From positions 7,187,244-7,251,243 of the forward strand of contig JAQFVV010012418.1 in the NCBI GenBank assembly GCA_028023455.1: a DNA stretch of 64,000 nt, in the 5' to 3' direction. A program made the position numbers and the translations under genes. The notes under the pieces were generated by a model that worked only from the letters and a program-made list of their open reading frames with translations, did not search any database and was not told where the DNA came from. Origin of the DNA: Epiperipatus broadwayi. Lineage: Eukaryota > Onychophora > Udeonychophora > Euonychophora > Peripatidae. This document shows, in pieces, positions 50,570 to 60,434 of this stretch; within the stretch, counting starts at the first letter, position 1, and the number at the start of each line of letters is the position of its first letter.

Positions 50570-51216
50570 ATGTCGATAGGGCAAGCTAGCATCGCAGAAT
50601 TCGACATAGGTCGTCCGCAGGAATGGCCGTATTATGTAATGCAGTTGCAAAATTTTTTCAAATTGAATTTAATTTGTGAAAATGAAAAGAAAGTAGCCAC
50701 ATTTTTCTGTCTATCAGGGAGAAAGGTTATTGAAATAGCAAATAAACTTTTTCAGGGACAAATAACAGATCTAATTAGTTATGACGAGTTAGTAAATAAG
50801 TTAAAGAGTATGATATCGCTCTACATCAGCTAGCTAAAAATTGCGATTATGGCAATTTTGTAGACCAAATCTTTATAGATCAACTACTTTGGGGAATTTG
50901 CAATGAGAGATTAATACAGTCTTTATTTTCAGAAGTAAAATTAACGTACGATAGTGCAATCCAAAAAGGGATTGTATATGAATCCGTAATAGACCAAGTA
51001 AGAGAATTTTCTAAAAAAGAAGAAAATAGCAGAATAGAGATTTATAAAATAAACAAGTATGAAAAAAAAGATTTTAAAACTGATAGTAAGTTTCTAGTTG
51101 AATGTTTTGCTTGCGGTAAAAAAGGCCTTTTGGCAAAAGAATGCAGATTTAGAAAGGAACAATGTTATAATTGCGGTGGGAAGGGCCACATAGCAAAAGT
51201 ATGTAAAATAACGTAG
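50570..51216 (+). pseudogene. Gag of gypsy element 2, one frameshift
   Basis: Capsid/nucleocapsid protein that would assemble the virus-like particle. The first true ATG is at 50570 (MSIGQ...); no ATG lies just upstream. The frame is lost near 50820 and recovered in another frame, which then runs to TAG at 51214. The C-terminal part has two CCHC zinc knuckles: CFACGKKGLLAKEC (about 51108), in which Leu replaces the zinc-binding His, and CYNCGGKGHIAKVC (about 51168), which is canonical. About 215 residues in total, short for gypsy Gag. The defective first knuckle and the frameshift mark it as inactive. Confidence 0.85.
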
Positions 51217-51337
51217 AAAAAAATGAGTAGTAGAAAAGATTTTAAAATTAAGAAAAATAGTATTAAAAATAATAATGGACTAGATAACCAAGATCAGTTG
51301 TTTTTTACAAATTTTAATATTTCAGAAGAAAATTAAA

Positions 51338-52459
51338 ATGGAAATAGATAGTGGGTCCGGGATTTTGTTAATTTCTAAAAAGTTGTGGAATGAAATAGTT
51401 ATAGATAATCCTGGAATAGAATTACAAAAAGTATTGTTAAAAATTAAAAACCTAAATGGAAATCCCATTAAGATAGTAGGGAAAGTTAATGCAAAAATAA
51501 CTCGTAGCAAAAGGAATTACGAACTTCCAGTATATGTAGTACAAAAAGATATTACTCCGTTAATAGGTCGTGATTGGTTTGATAGGTTGGGAATAAAATT
51601 TTCAATAGTTAAAAAAATTTCAGTCAAGAATGAAATGTTAGTAAAATACCCAAAATTATTCACAGAGGAATTGGGGTTGATTGATACAAACCTGATTGAA
51701 TTAGATCTAAGTGATAATGCAAAACCTTGTATTTGTAGACCCAGAAAAATACCGTTCGCGCAACGTAAAATGGCTGAGGAAAAAATTAATAAATTAGTTG
51801 AAATGGGGGTTTTGTTACCTATAGAAGAGTCAAAGTGGGCTACACCAGTGGTCATTTTAAACAAACCAGATGGTAGAATTAGAATATGTGGAGATTATAG
51901 AATAACTGTGAATAAGTATTTAAATAAGGGTTCATATCCCATTCCCAATATTAGAGAAATTTTAAGTAGCTTATCGAGTGCAAAATATTTTGAAAAGTTA
52001 GATTTGAATGCAGCCTATCACCAAATAAGAGTTACTGAAAAGACAGCTCATGTGTTAACATTGACAACCCAGTTTGGGCTTTTTAAATGTAACTGTTTAC
52101 CATTCGGAATAACATCGGCTCCGAATATTTTCCAAGCAAAGTTAAATGGAATATTAAATGGTATTGAAGGTGTACACCCATATTACGATGACATTTTAAT
52201 TGCAAAATCAATGTCGGATAGGTTAGCTGAAAAAATTAAAGTTGTCTGTAAAAAGCTATGTAATGCAGGGGTTAAACTTAACTTGAAAAAATGTGTATGG
52301 GAAATGCAAGAAATAAAGTTTCTGGGGCATTTAATTACTAACAAAGGTAAAAAACATTTAACTGAAAAAATAAGTGCAGTTAAAAATGTAGACTCACCTA
52401 AGAGTGTTAAACAGCTGCAAACTTTCTTAAGACTGATAAATTTTTTTGAACCTTTTTAA
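51338..52459 (+). CDS. Protease and reverse transcriptase of gypsy element 2
   Basis: A 373-codon open segment. It opens with an aspartic protease: the DSG catalytic triad at residues 4-6 (EIDSGSG) and IGRDWF near residue 72, the conserved end of that domain. The RT follows from about residue 115: a VEMGVLLPIEES loop, WATPVVILNKPDGRIRICGD near 166, FEKLDLNAAYHQI (motif A Asp) near 225, LPFGITSAPNIFQ near 255 and YYDDI, the catalytic motif, near 284, then KFLGHLI. YYDD in place of the usual YVDD or YIDD is a permitted variant. The true protease start may lie upstream, since the frame is open from 51284 without ATG. It stops at an in-frame TAA (52457) but the same frame clearly continues, so this is a truncated Pol. 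Confidence 0.93.
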   Translation: MEIDSGSGILLISKKLWNEIVIDNPGIELQKVLLKIKNLNGNPIKIVGKVNAKITRSKRNYELPVYVVQKDITPLIGRDWFDRLGIKFSIVKKISVKNEMLVKYPKLFTEELGLIDTNLIELDLSDNAKPCICRPRKIPFAQRKMAEEKINKLVEMGVLLPIEESKWATPVVILNKPDGRIRICGDYRITVNKYLNKGSYPIPNIREILSSLSSAKYFEKLDLNAAYHQIRVTEKTAHVLTLTTQFGLFKCNCLPFGITSAPNIFQAKLNGILNGIEGVHPYYDDILIAKSMSDRLAEKIKVVCKKLCNAGVKLNLKKCVWEMQEIKFLGHLITNKGKKHLTEKISAVKNVDSPKSVKQLQTFLRLINFFEPF

Positions 52460-53178
52460 AAAAATAAAGCCATGGTAGCAGCACCACTGTATGAGTTGTT
52501 GAGGAAAGGTCAAAAGTGGACATGGAATGAAAGTCACGAACAAGCATTTAAGGCAGTTAAACAATTATTAACATCAGATTCTTTTTAGTGCATTTTGATC
52601 TAAATAAAAAAGTAGTATTAATGACCGATGCATCTCATTTCGGAATAGGAGCAGTATTAGCTCATAAAATTAACAGTTTAGAAAGACCCATAGCGTATGC
52701 GTTGAGAACGTTGTCAAATGCTGAATGTAATTATAGCCAGCTAGATAAAGAAGCACTAGCAATAATGTGGGCCATTAAAAAATTTCATCAATAGATTTAT
52801 GGAATAGATTTTACAATAATAATGGATCACAAGCCTTTAATAAGCATTATAGGGAAAGATTGCCTTATACCGGAATATTTAAGCCTGAGAATGACCAGAT
52901 GGGTAAATATATTAAATAGTTATGATTTCAGTTTAGAATTCAGAAAAGGTAAATGTATAGCACATGCAGATGCTTTATCCAGAGTACCGGAAAATAACAA
53001 GAAGAGTGAAATAGAAGTCGAAGTGAATTTCATCGATACATTAAATTCTAAAATGATAAATAGTAAAAACATTAAGGATTGGACAGAAAAGGAAGAAAGT
53101 TATAGAATATTATGTAAGTGGATTAAAAATGGATGGCCAGAAAAGAAACCGGAACAGTTATCAACCACATCTGGATGA
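52460..53178 (+). pseudogene. RNase H region of gypsy element 2 Pol, broken
   Basis: Continues the RT frame after the TAA with AMVAAPLYELLRKG (thumb/connection), then shifts frame near 52580. The RNase H core follows: LMTDASHFGIGAVL (first Asp, about 52620), YSQLDKEALAIMWA (Glu and Asp, about 52732), an in-frame TAG at 52792, then TIIMDHKPL (Asp, about 52816) and AHADALSR (about 52963). The catalytic residues of RNase H are therefore all still present, but the reading needs one shift and two stop read-throughs. Confidence 0.88.
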
Positions 53179-54349
53179 ACAGAGACAAACTATCAATCTG
53201 TAAAAGGTGTATAGTGATGGGAGATAGAATAGTGGTCCCTCCTGAAGGTAGAGGGAGAATCTTAAAAATAATTCACCAAGGACACCCAGGGATAGTGAGA
53301 GCAAAGGCTCTAGCCAGAAGTTATGTCTGGTGGCCAAAAATTAATGTAGATATTGAGAACTTTATAAATAAATGTGAGATATGCCAAGCAGAAAGGACCT
53401 TACCAGTAAAACAATATGTGTCGTGGCCAAAGCCATCAAACCCATGCCAATGTATATATATATTGACCATTTTGGACCTATAGAGGGAAAAACATATTTT
53501 ATATTAATAGATGCAACTTCTAGATGGATAGAATGCTATTAAGCAAAATCTACAAGTAGTGAGGAAATAATAAAAATACTAAAGGAAATATTTTTAACAC
53601 ACGGTTTCCCGGAGGCGATTGTGTCAGATAATGGATCAAGTTTTGTAATGAATTTAAACAGTATATGGACTCATGGAATATAAAACATATATTGACCTGC
53701 TGTATCACCCCGAGTCGAATGGTTTAGCCGAGAGAGCAGTGCGACAAACAAAGCAATTTATTAAAAAGAGTACTAGTAGGGATACACAGAAGATTTTAAA
53801 ATAATTCATGTGGTATCAAAACATTACACCATCAACAATGACAAGAAAATCTGCTGCGGAAATACTATTTTGAAGAAAAATAAGAACTGGACTTGATTTC
53901 TTAAAACCAAAGAAATTCAAATGATGGGAACCAGAAGAAACAATAGAGAAATTTGGAATTGGAGATAACGTAATGTGCAGAGACATGTTAAGGAAAAAGT
54001 GGATAAATGGTATGATAGAGAAAAAATTATCAAATCAAATTTACATAATTAAAGGTGAAGATAACCAAATCTATAGACGTCATAAAAATCATATTAGAAG
54101 ACAGTAAGAAAGTGAACAAAATAGTTACAATTCGCAACAACAAATAGAGATAGCAGATGAACCTAAAGATATAAAACAGAATGAGAGAAATACGGATATT
54201 AAAGCACATGAGGAAATGGTTTTAGAAGAGACAATGGAAATTGACAACAGTTTTCCTCAAGAGGAAAAAAAATCACCGAGACCAGTGCGTTTTAAAAGAA
54301 AACCAGCGTATTTGGAAGATTTTCTAACATTGGAAAAACAAAACTTCTA
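53133..54349 (+). pseudogene. Integrase region of gypsy element 2 Pol, broken
   Basis: A further shift near 53170 leads into the integrase. The zinc-binding part has HQGHPGIVRAKAL and CEICQ (about 53272-53390) with SYVWWP between. The DDE core follows in a new frame: FILIDATSRWIECY (first Asp, about 53497), GFPEAIVSDNGSSF (second Asp, about 53603) and YHPESNGLAERAV (Glu, about 53703). After this several stops appear. The C-terminal tail runs to KQNF and TAA just before the purine tract, with no envelope gene. It would insert cDNA with a 5-bp duplication, as observed. Confidence 0.87.
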
Positions 54350-54363
54350 AAGTGGGGGAGGAG
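54350..54363 (+). other. Polypurine tract of gypsy element 2
   Basis: AGTGGGGGAGGAG immediately before the 3' LTR, the plus-strand primer for cDNA synthesis. Confidence 0.85.
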
Positions 54364-55096
54364 TGTTATATCTGTAAATCATTGCCGATAAAAGTACTTT
54401 AGAAGTAAAATCGTGGGAAAATAAAAATTATTATTCTAAGCATAGAAAAATATGTGTGCACATAAATAAATAGAAAGAATTGAAAGGTATATAATAGTTA
54501 TCTAAAAACGAGTGTTAAATTATTGCAGAAGAAAACATAGTTAAATGAAGTGAGAAGGAAAAGACTACAATTGTATAAACTGTAAATAAACTTATGATTT
54601 AAACAGAATAATGTTAAATCAAATTATAGATACAAAATCCAAGATGGAAGTAAAGACTAATAAAAAGATTATGAATTCCTGAGGTGATAAGAAACCTATA
54701 TTAATTAAAATAACTTTTAATTAAAAGACAATGGAATGCGTGAGAATAAAACGCAGTTTGGAAGGAGAAAGTGATTCATTCTTTTCCTGAGAGCCAAAGT
54801 GAGTGCAAGGACTTTGTGAAATTACATTCACTCAGCAATATCGAATGCCACCCAGCCAACTCAGGGCTGAAGGTTAAAAGTACTGACTAGGGTAATGTAC
54901 AACCCACCACGGGTTTATTTTTATTTCGTAAGCCTCCAGGTTTTGTAATAATATGATTGTGGGAAATCAGTAATATATGTATTATTTAATAGACTAATTA
55001 TAGATCTGTAAACTATAATAAAATTTATGTCAAATATAGCTAACATTTATTTTAAGTATTATTTGTAGTGTTTTATTATTTTGTAAAGACATAACA
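54364..55096 (+). repeat. 3' LTR of gypsy element 2 (733 bp)
   Basis: TGTTATATCTG to GACATAACA, aligned along its whole length with the 5' LTR. Includes 16 extra bases after TGTAAA (about 54379-54394). Confidence 0.95.
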
Positions 55097-55101
55097 CTTA
55101 T

Positions 55102-56230
55102 ACAGGAGAAAATTTTAAAAGAAAATTAAAGTATTTAAGTTCAGGAGTTTAAACTTATGTAATCAATATTACTAAAAGTATTATCAATATTGCTTTAAGT
55201 CCGATAAAATCAATATTATGATAAAAATTTTAGATAGTAAAAGTTTTTTAAAAGTACTACAATAAAATTAACGAATTTTGTAAAATTTGCAATAAGATAC
55301 TCCAATACAAACTTCCACTAAAAGCAAAGAAAAAAAAAAGCTATATAAATAAATTACAATTAATGACCCATTATCAACAATTGTCATCTAAATAAAAAAA
55401 TTATTTCATTTGTCATATTATGGAAGATAGTATTACTAGAGCCAATCAAGGGGGGGGGGGCAGGGGCTTCAACTTGGAAACTCAATATGTTAAACAAAAG
55501 TATAGGAGAAGGCAAATTGATGTCACAGTTTGTAAAATGGCCTTAATTTTATAGTTAAATTCCCAAAGCAACTGCAGTGCTCAGTGACTGGCAGAAATAA
55601 TAGTCTCAGCTTCCTGTCTGGCTAACATTGTTTTACGATACTAATGGTGCTAGAGTGAATTTACCCTATCCAAGTACTATCAGAATCTGATCTATTTGCT
55701 CATTTCTCCAACTCCTAACTAATTGCTCCTGAAGTCCAGTTTTTGGCCCTGTAAGTAAAAACTCTTGTTTCTTCTCTCTCCCCACATTCTTATTTTAAGT
55801 TTTGAAGGGCCTCTAAAATATTAGTTGTCCTGGGGCTTGCATTTTCTCTGAAAGACTCTGAGTATTACTATAACAAATGGAAGTTTGGTACAAAATTTAC
55901 AAATCCTTACATAAAGTATTTGCTCAAAAACTTGATTAATTTACAGAAAAAACAATTATTTCTCAGTTAAAATCATTTATAATTAATAAGTCCTTTCATT
56001 TACATTTTATTCATTGCAACATATTGCTTTATAATTATGGTATTTATGCATTATCTGTAAATAGGAAACTTGTCAGGCATTTTTGTGTTAATCATTCATT
56101 TTCAGGGGGCTCAAATAAATTTTGCAAACAATATGTCTGCTACAAGCTATTGTATTTAATATTTCCTTTTATTTATTTTTAATATGATTATAAAAACAGA
56201 AGAAATTACACAAAAATATGACCTTTGATA
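55102..56230. other. Spacer with a G+C-richer part, no gene seen
   Basis: A run of 11 G lies at 55450-55460. The stretch 55560-55860 is richer in G+C and looks non-repetitive within the window, but no exon or element motif was found. Confidence 0.45.
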
Positions 56231-56234
56231 GTAA

Positions 56235-56485
56235 TTAAAATAAATATGAATACACAAACTTATATCTGTGAGTTACTTTAAAATGTTCAAATACAGCATA
56301 ATGTAATTCCTCAGTTTTATAGGTCTTCCACCAATCTGAATAAATAGATCCCTCAGTGACATTTTCTTTGATCGCATCCATAAGAAAAACTGCTGTTTTA
56401 TGTGTAACAGTACAGTAATGCACCTGCCAGTCTCTCTGCACAAAAAGCTATCAAAGTGCCCCCCAATCATGATTTTTTCCTGCTG
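56235..56485 (-). pseudogene. Merlin-type DNA transposase fragment (DDE_Tnp_IS1595/ISXO2-like)
   Basis: Two overlapping minus-strand frames share one worn transposase. The first gives MIGGHFDS and RETGRC; after a frameshift the second gives VHYCTVTHKTAVFLMDAIKE, EGSIYSDWWKTYK, with the second catalytic Asp in YSD, and HFKVTHRYKFV. The order GG-D-R-x-T-G-x...I-x-S-D-x-W-x-x-Y...H-x-x-V-x-H is that of the IS1595/IS1016-like family, whose animal members are called Merlin. The N-terminal and C-terminal parts and the terminal repeats are missing. About 75 residues remain of roughly 250-300. Confidence 0.72.
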
Positions 56486-56489
56486 TAAA

Positions 56490-56925
56490 GACTTTCAATA
56501 AATGTAAAAAAAAAAACAACATTCAATAATTGGTTAATGTTGATTATAACCTTTATAATATACATAAAAAAAGGACTTAAATTTTGTAAATAGAATTTAT
56601 AAGAGATTTGTTAACATTTTATAAAACTTAAGACAAATTTATAATCGTTTTGTTAATATTTTTTAAAGATAACGAGTAACACATGTTTGGTAAAATAATT
56701 TTCGGGGGAAAAAATTTAAATACTTTGATGCCCTGAAAATGGATAATTAGAACAAAAACACATGACAAGCTTCTGGTTTACAGATAATACATAAATACCA
56801 CAATGAGTTTTATTTTCTTACAGTTTTGGTAGCCCAGCAGTCTTCATTCGAGCTTCAAAATATTTAAATACACTTTAATACAGAAATGATATAATTTTTT
56901 ATAATTATATTTTAATAAATTCAAC
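56490..56925. other. AT-rich spacer, no gene seen
   Basis: No motif recognised. Confidence 0.5.
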
Positions 56926-56929
56926 CCAG

Positions 56930-59110
56930 GGAGTGATCATCGATTAGTGACATGTAAGAAACATCTTAATGCAAAACTAGAGAGACAAAAATTATTAAAA
57001 AAAACAATATTCACAGTTGATATTCCTAATCTTCAGAAATATTCTAATAAATTTAAATTAGAACTTGGAAATCATTTTAAATTAGAACTTGGAAATCATT
57101 TTCAAATATTAACAAACTTTTGACATGATTCAGTTTTAAAGGAAATCAATAGGAAAATAACTGATATACTTTTAAAAACTGCAACAAAGATAACTGGTAG
57201 AAAAAAGCAGCAATTGACCAGTAACATTTCTATTGAGACTAGAGAATTTATGAAGAAAAGAAGGGATATAAAAATATATAAAAAAGAAGGGATATAAAAA
57301 TATATAAAAGTGACACAGTAAGAAGAATTGAATATCTTGTTTTTTGTAAAATGTTGTGAAAAAGAATTGATAATGATATAAGAAAGTATAATTGTGAACT
57401 AGGAAGAAAAGCTATAGAAGAGAATAAAAGTCTCAAGAGTGTAAAACAACATTTTGGTTTTGGTAGGAAACTTATTTTCGCACTACAAAAAAAGATGGAA
57501 TTATTACTGGACAGAAAGATGATATTATGAAATATGTAAAAGAGACTATCAAGAATTACATATTAATAAAAAACAAAGAAAAGTACCTCCTACAACTATT
57601 ATATCTTCAGAATTGCTAGGATTTTAGATAAAGAAGTGAGACATGCAATTAAATTTATGAAGAAGGGAAAATTTCCAGATAATTATGGATAATCAATATC
57701 TTAAAGAAAGCAGGTGAAGAAATAAATTTTTTTTGGCAAAGTTATATACCAAATGTTTAAATAATAAAGATGTACCAGATGATTGGAAGAATGCAGTATT
57801 AATATTAATATTTAAAAAAGATGATAAAAAAGATATTAGAAATTACAGGTCTATCAGTCTTTTATCAGTTTTATATAATTTTTTTACCAAAATAATTACA
57901 AGTTGTCTACAATGAACTTTGGATTTCAACCAATCAAAAGAACAAGCTGGATTTAGAAGTGATTTTAGTACAGTGAATCATATCCAAGTATTGAGGAAAG
58001 CCATGGCCAATGAATATGAGTTACCATTATATTCTGAATTTGTAGATTATGAAAAAGCATTTGATTCTATAAGCAATTCTTTAATGATTAAAGCATTGAA
58101 TCATCAAGGTATAGACCCAGGATATTGTCATATTCTGAGAAATATTTATAAAAATGCAAACAGCAACAATTAGATTATATAATAATATTGGGAAGATTAT
58201 CACTGAGAAGTGTGTTTGACAGGGTGACTCCATATCTCTAAAACTTTTTACAGCAATGCTACAACAACTATTTTGTGAATTAAAATGGAAAGTTAAATAA
58301 ATAAAAGTAAATGGACATTATTTAAAACATCTAGATTTTGCTGAAGATGTAGTTGTTTTTGCAAATAATACTTTAGATCTTCAGAAAATGTTGCAAGAGT
58401 TATCAGACAAAAGTAAGTAAGTAGGACTAAAGTTAAATGTCAAAAAGACTAAAATAATCTTCCATGAATTTTTTCAAAAGATGAAAATAAAAATTCATAA
58501 TAATAAATTAGATGTTAACAACTATAAATACCTTGGACATCTTATTACAACAGATAAAAATGTAATGGATGAAATTAATCTTAAAATTAAACTTGGTTGA
58601 AGTGCTTTTAGTAGAAATGATATTAAAAAGAAATATGCCAATGTGTTTGAAGAGGAAGGTTTTTAATAAATGTGTTTTTCGAGTTCTTACTTATGGATCT
58701 GAGACTTGGATTAACAGAAGAGCAATACAGAGACTTCAGACAATGTAAAGAGAAGTATGAAAAGATGTGTGTTAGGAGTATCAAAAAAGCTTGAAAATGA
58801 AATACATGGATAGGAGAACAAACAGGTGTTACTGATATCATTAAAAGAATTAAGCAACTAAAGTGGAGTTGGGTTGGACAGATTGCTAGAAGAGATGATA
58901 ATAGATGGACAGTTGAAGTCTTTAAGTGGATTTCAAGAGATTTTAAAAGGCATAGGAAGAGACTATATGTGAGATGGTTGGATGAAATAACCAAATGGGT
59001 GAAGGTGATGTAAAGAAGAGAGGCCAGAGATTGAAGAAGATGTTTTGAACTTGGAGAGACTTTCATCCTGAAGTGAATTGATAATGGTTGAAAATGATGA
59101 TATCTAAAAA
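56930..59110 (+). pseudogene. LINE (RTE-like), best copy in the window
   Basis: 5'-truncated non-LTR retrotransposon. It starts in the endonuclease C-terminus (PGSDHRLVTCK near 56935). The linker follows, with KVPPTT near 57580 and KEVRHAIKFMKKGKFPDN near 57635. The RT then has LPDDWKNA-type sequence near 57775, NYRSISLLSVLYNFFTKII near 57840, QAGFRSDFSTVNHIQ near 57945, FVDYEKAFDSI (motif A) near 58038, and FAEDVVVFANN near 58335, where the catalytic FADD has become FAED. The C-terminal domain includes YGSETW near 58690 and the RRDDNRWTVEV block near 58890. It ends GGTTGAAAATGATGAT. Several stops and shifts; not active. The protein would make target-primed cDNA in the nucleus. Confidence 0.82.
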
Positions 59111-59500
59111 CATACACAATTCATATTTTAAATACATTAAATTTTAAAATTGTGGTTTTTTTTTTTGCATGTTTATATTCAGAATACTTTTTTAAGTTGA
59201 CTTATAATTTCTTATATATAACTTATATTTAATGTCAAATTATATATATAGAAATAATTTTTATATTTTTAATTATTGTTATAATTTAGTTATTTAATTA
59301 AAGCTATTTTTAATTTGATATAAATGGATATACTTAAGCCATATATTACTTTTTATTTCATATATTTTAAATTACCTATTTTCTATTAGCATCTCCTGTT
59401 ACTATCAAAATCTTAAATTTTTAAAAAATACTTCTAATCTGTATTATAACTATGTCTATGTTTATTTTTTGTGATTAATATTTTCCTTTATTTAATTAAT
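59111..59500. other. AT-rich spacer, no gene seen
   Basis: Short AT-only runs; no motif. Confidence 0.5.
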
Positions 59501-59514
59501 TAATGATAATAATA

Positions 59515-59712
59515 TGAAAGGCTAAAACCCTTCGGCCGATGCGCTTTAAAAAGGTTCCCCACTGACAAAAGCCACAAGCCAGAAACTAGTCTGGGCATAT
59601 TGGATGAGTAGGCACTAGATGGAGATTTTATACACAAGCCTTCTGGCATCCACTGATTACTCTGGCTTGCACTGAGTGGCAATATGTATAGAGAGTTTTG
59701 CTTGTTTTAATA
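59515..59712 (+). repeat. Hammerhead repeat family 2, copy 1
   Basis: Shares with 62850-63010 and 63265-63430 the blocks GATGAGTAGGCACTAGAT, CACAAGCCTTCTGGCATCC, GATTACTCTGGCTTGCACTG and the end GAGAGTTTTGC-TGTTTTAA. The short minus-strand open frames here are chance. A ribozyme-like motif lies at 59557-59596. Confidence 0.85.
59557..59596 (+). ncRNA. Hammerhead ribozyme-like motif, family 2 copy 1
   Basis: CCCCA (stem I), CTGACAA (core, two changes from CTGATGA), AAGCCACAAGCCA (stem II region), GAAACTAGTC (GAA, two-pair stem III A-U and C-G, cleavage base C), TGGGC (stem I). Probably inactive owing to core changes, but the layout is clear. Confidence 0.5.
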
Positions 59713-59935
59713 AATTTTTGTAAAGTGAATACTAATCAAGGGTGATAATTATACATGTACTGTATGTACATAATTTATAAAAAAATTTTTTAATAAACTT
59801 TATTTTACAATTTAATTATAAACATCCACAGACAGTTCAGTAATCGTGAGTATTTAAATATTTTATAACTTTGATGAAGTTTGTTGGGCAATCAAAACTA
59901 TAAGGCAAAAAACTAATTGTAGAAACATTATGTGG
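59713..59935. other. Spacer, no gene seen
   Basis: AT-rich, no motif. Confidence 0.5.
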
Positions 59936-59937
59936 CA

Positions 59938-60430
59938 CCAATTTAGTTTGTGATCATGGCCATTCTGAAATCTAAAGACCAGCCAAAACTATCACTGCCA
60001 CATCCAACTGAGAAATTACATAAATATTGAATAAAAGTACTTTAAATTCATATTTTAGAAATTACAAGCTAGTAAAAATAATATGCTTTATTTCATATGG
60101 ACATATAGTATAATCTTGTAGTATTTGGAAATTATGAGCTTGGTTTAATCAGACCTGCAACTTTTAGCCGATATTATGTATCGGCCAAACCATCCTTCTC
60201 TTTCCCCACTAATTTCAGAACTTTACACCATCATATTTCAAATATTTTATGAAAGTAAGCTTAAAAAAAAATCCCTAATAAAATAAAGCACATTATTTTT
60301 GCTAGCTTATAATTTCTAAAATATGAATTTAAAGTACTTTTATTCAATATTTATGTCATTTATTAGTTGGATGTGTCTGTAATGGTGTTTAGATTTCAAA
60401 ATGGCCATGAGTGCAAATTAAATCAGGACC
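59938..60430. mobile_element. Fold-back (MITE-like) element with about 150-bp inverted arms
   Basis: The left arm (59938-60092) and the right arm (60285-60430) are inverted copies. Shared blocks include TCATGGCCATTYTGAAATCT, CACATCCAACT, and ATAAATATTGAATAAAAGTA with the AAATTCATATTTTAGAAATT that follows. The spacer of about 190 bp has no open frame. The exact tips and target duplication are not clear. A non-autonomous DNA transposon is the simplest reading; superfamily unknown. Confidence 0.75.
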
Positions 60431-60434
60431 CAAT

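Larger units (their letters stand above)
49745..55101 (+). mobile_element. Ty3/gypsy retrotransposon 2, nearly complete
   Basis: Both LTRs are present, with a primer site, gag, pol, a purine tract and an exact 5-bp target duplication CTTAT (49745-49749 and 55097-55101). Total about 5.35 kb. By eye the LTRs differ at some 20 substitutions over about 715 aligned bases (near 3%) plus one indel of 16 bases, so the insertion is fairly recent compared with everything else here. All genes carry stops or frameshifts, so this copy cannot move by itself. Confidence 0.96.
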
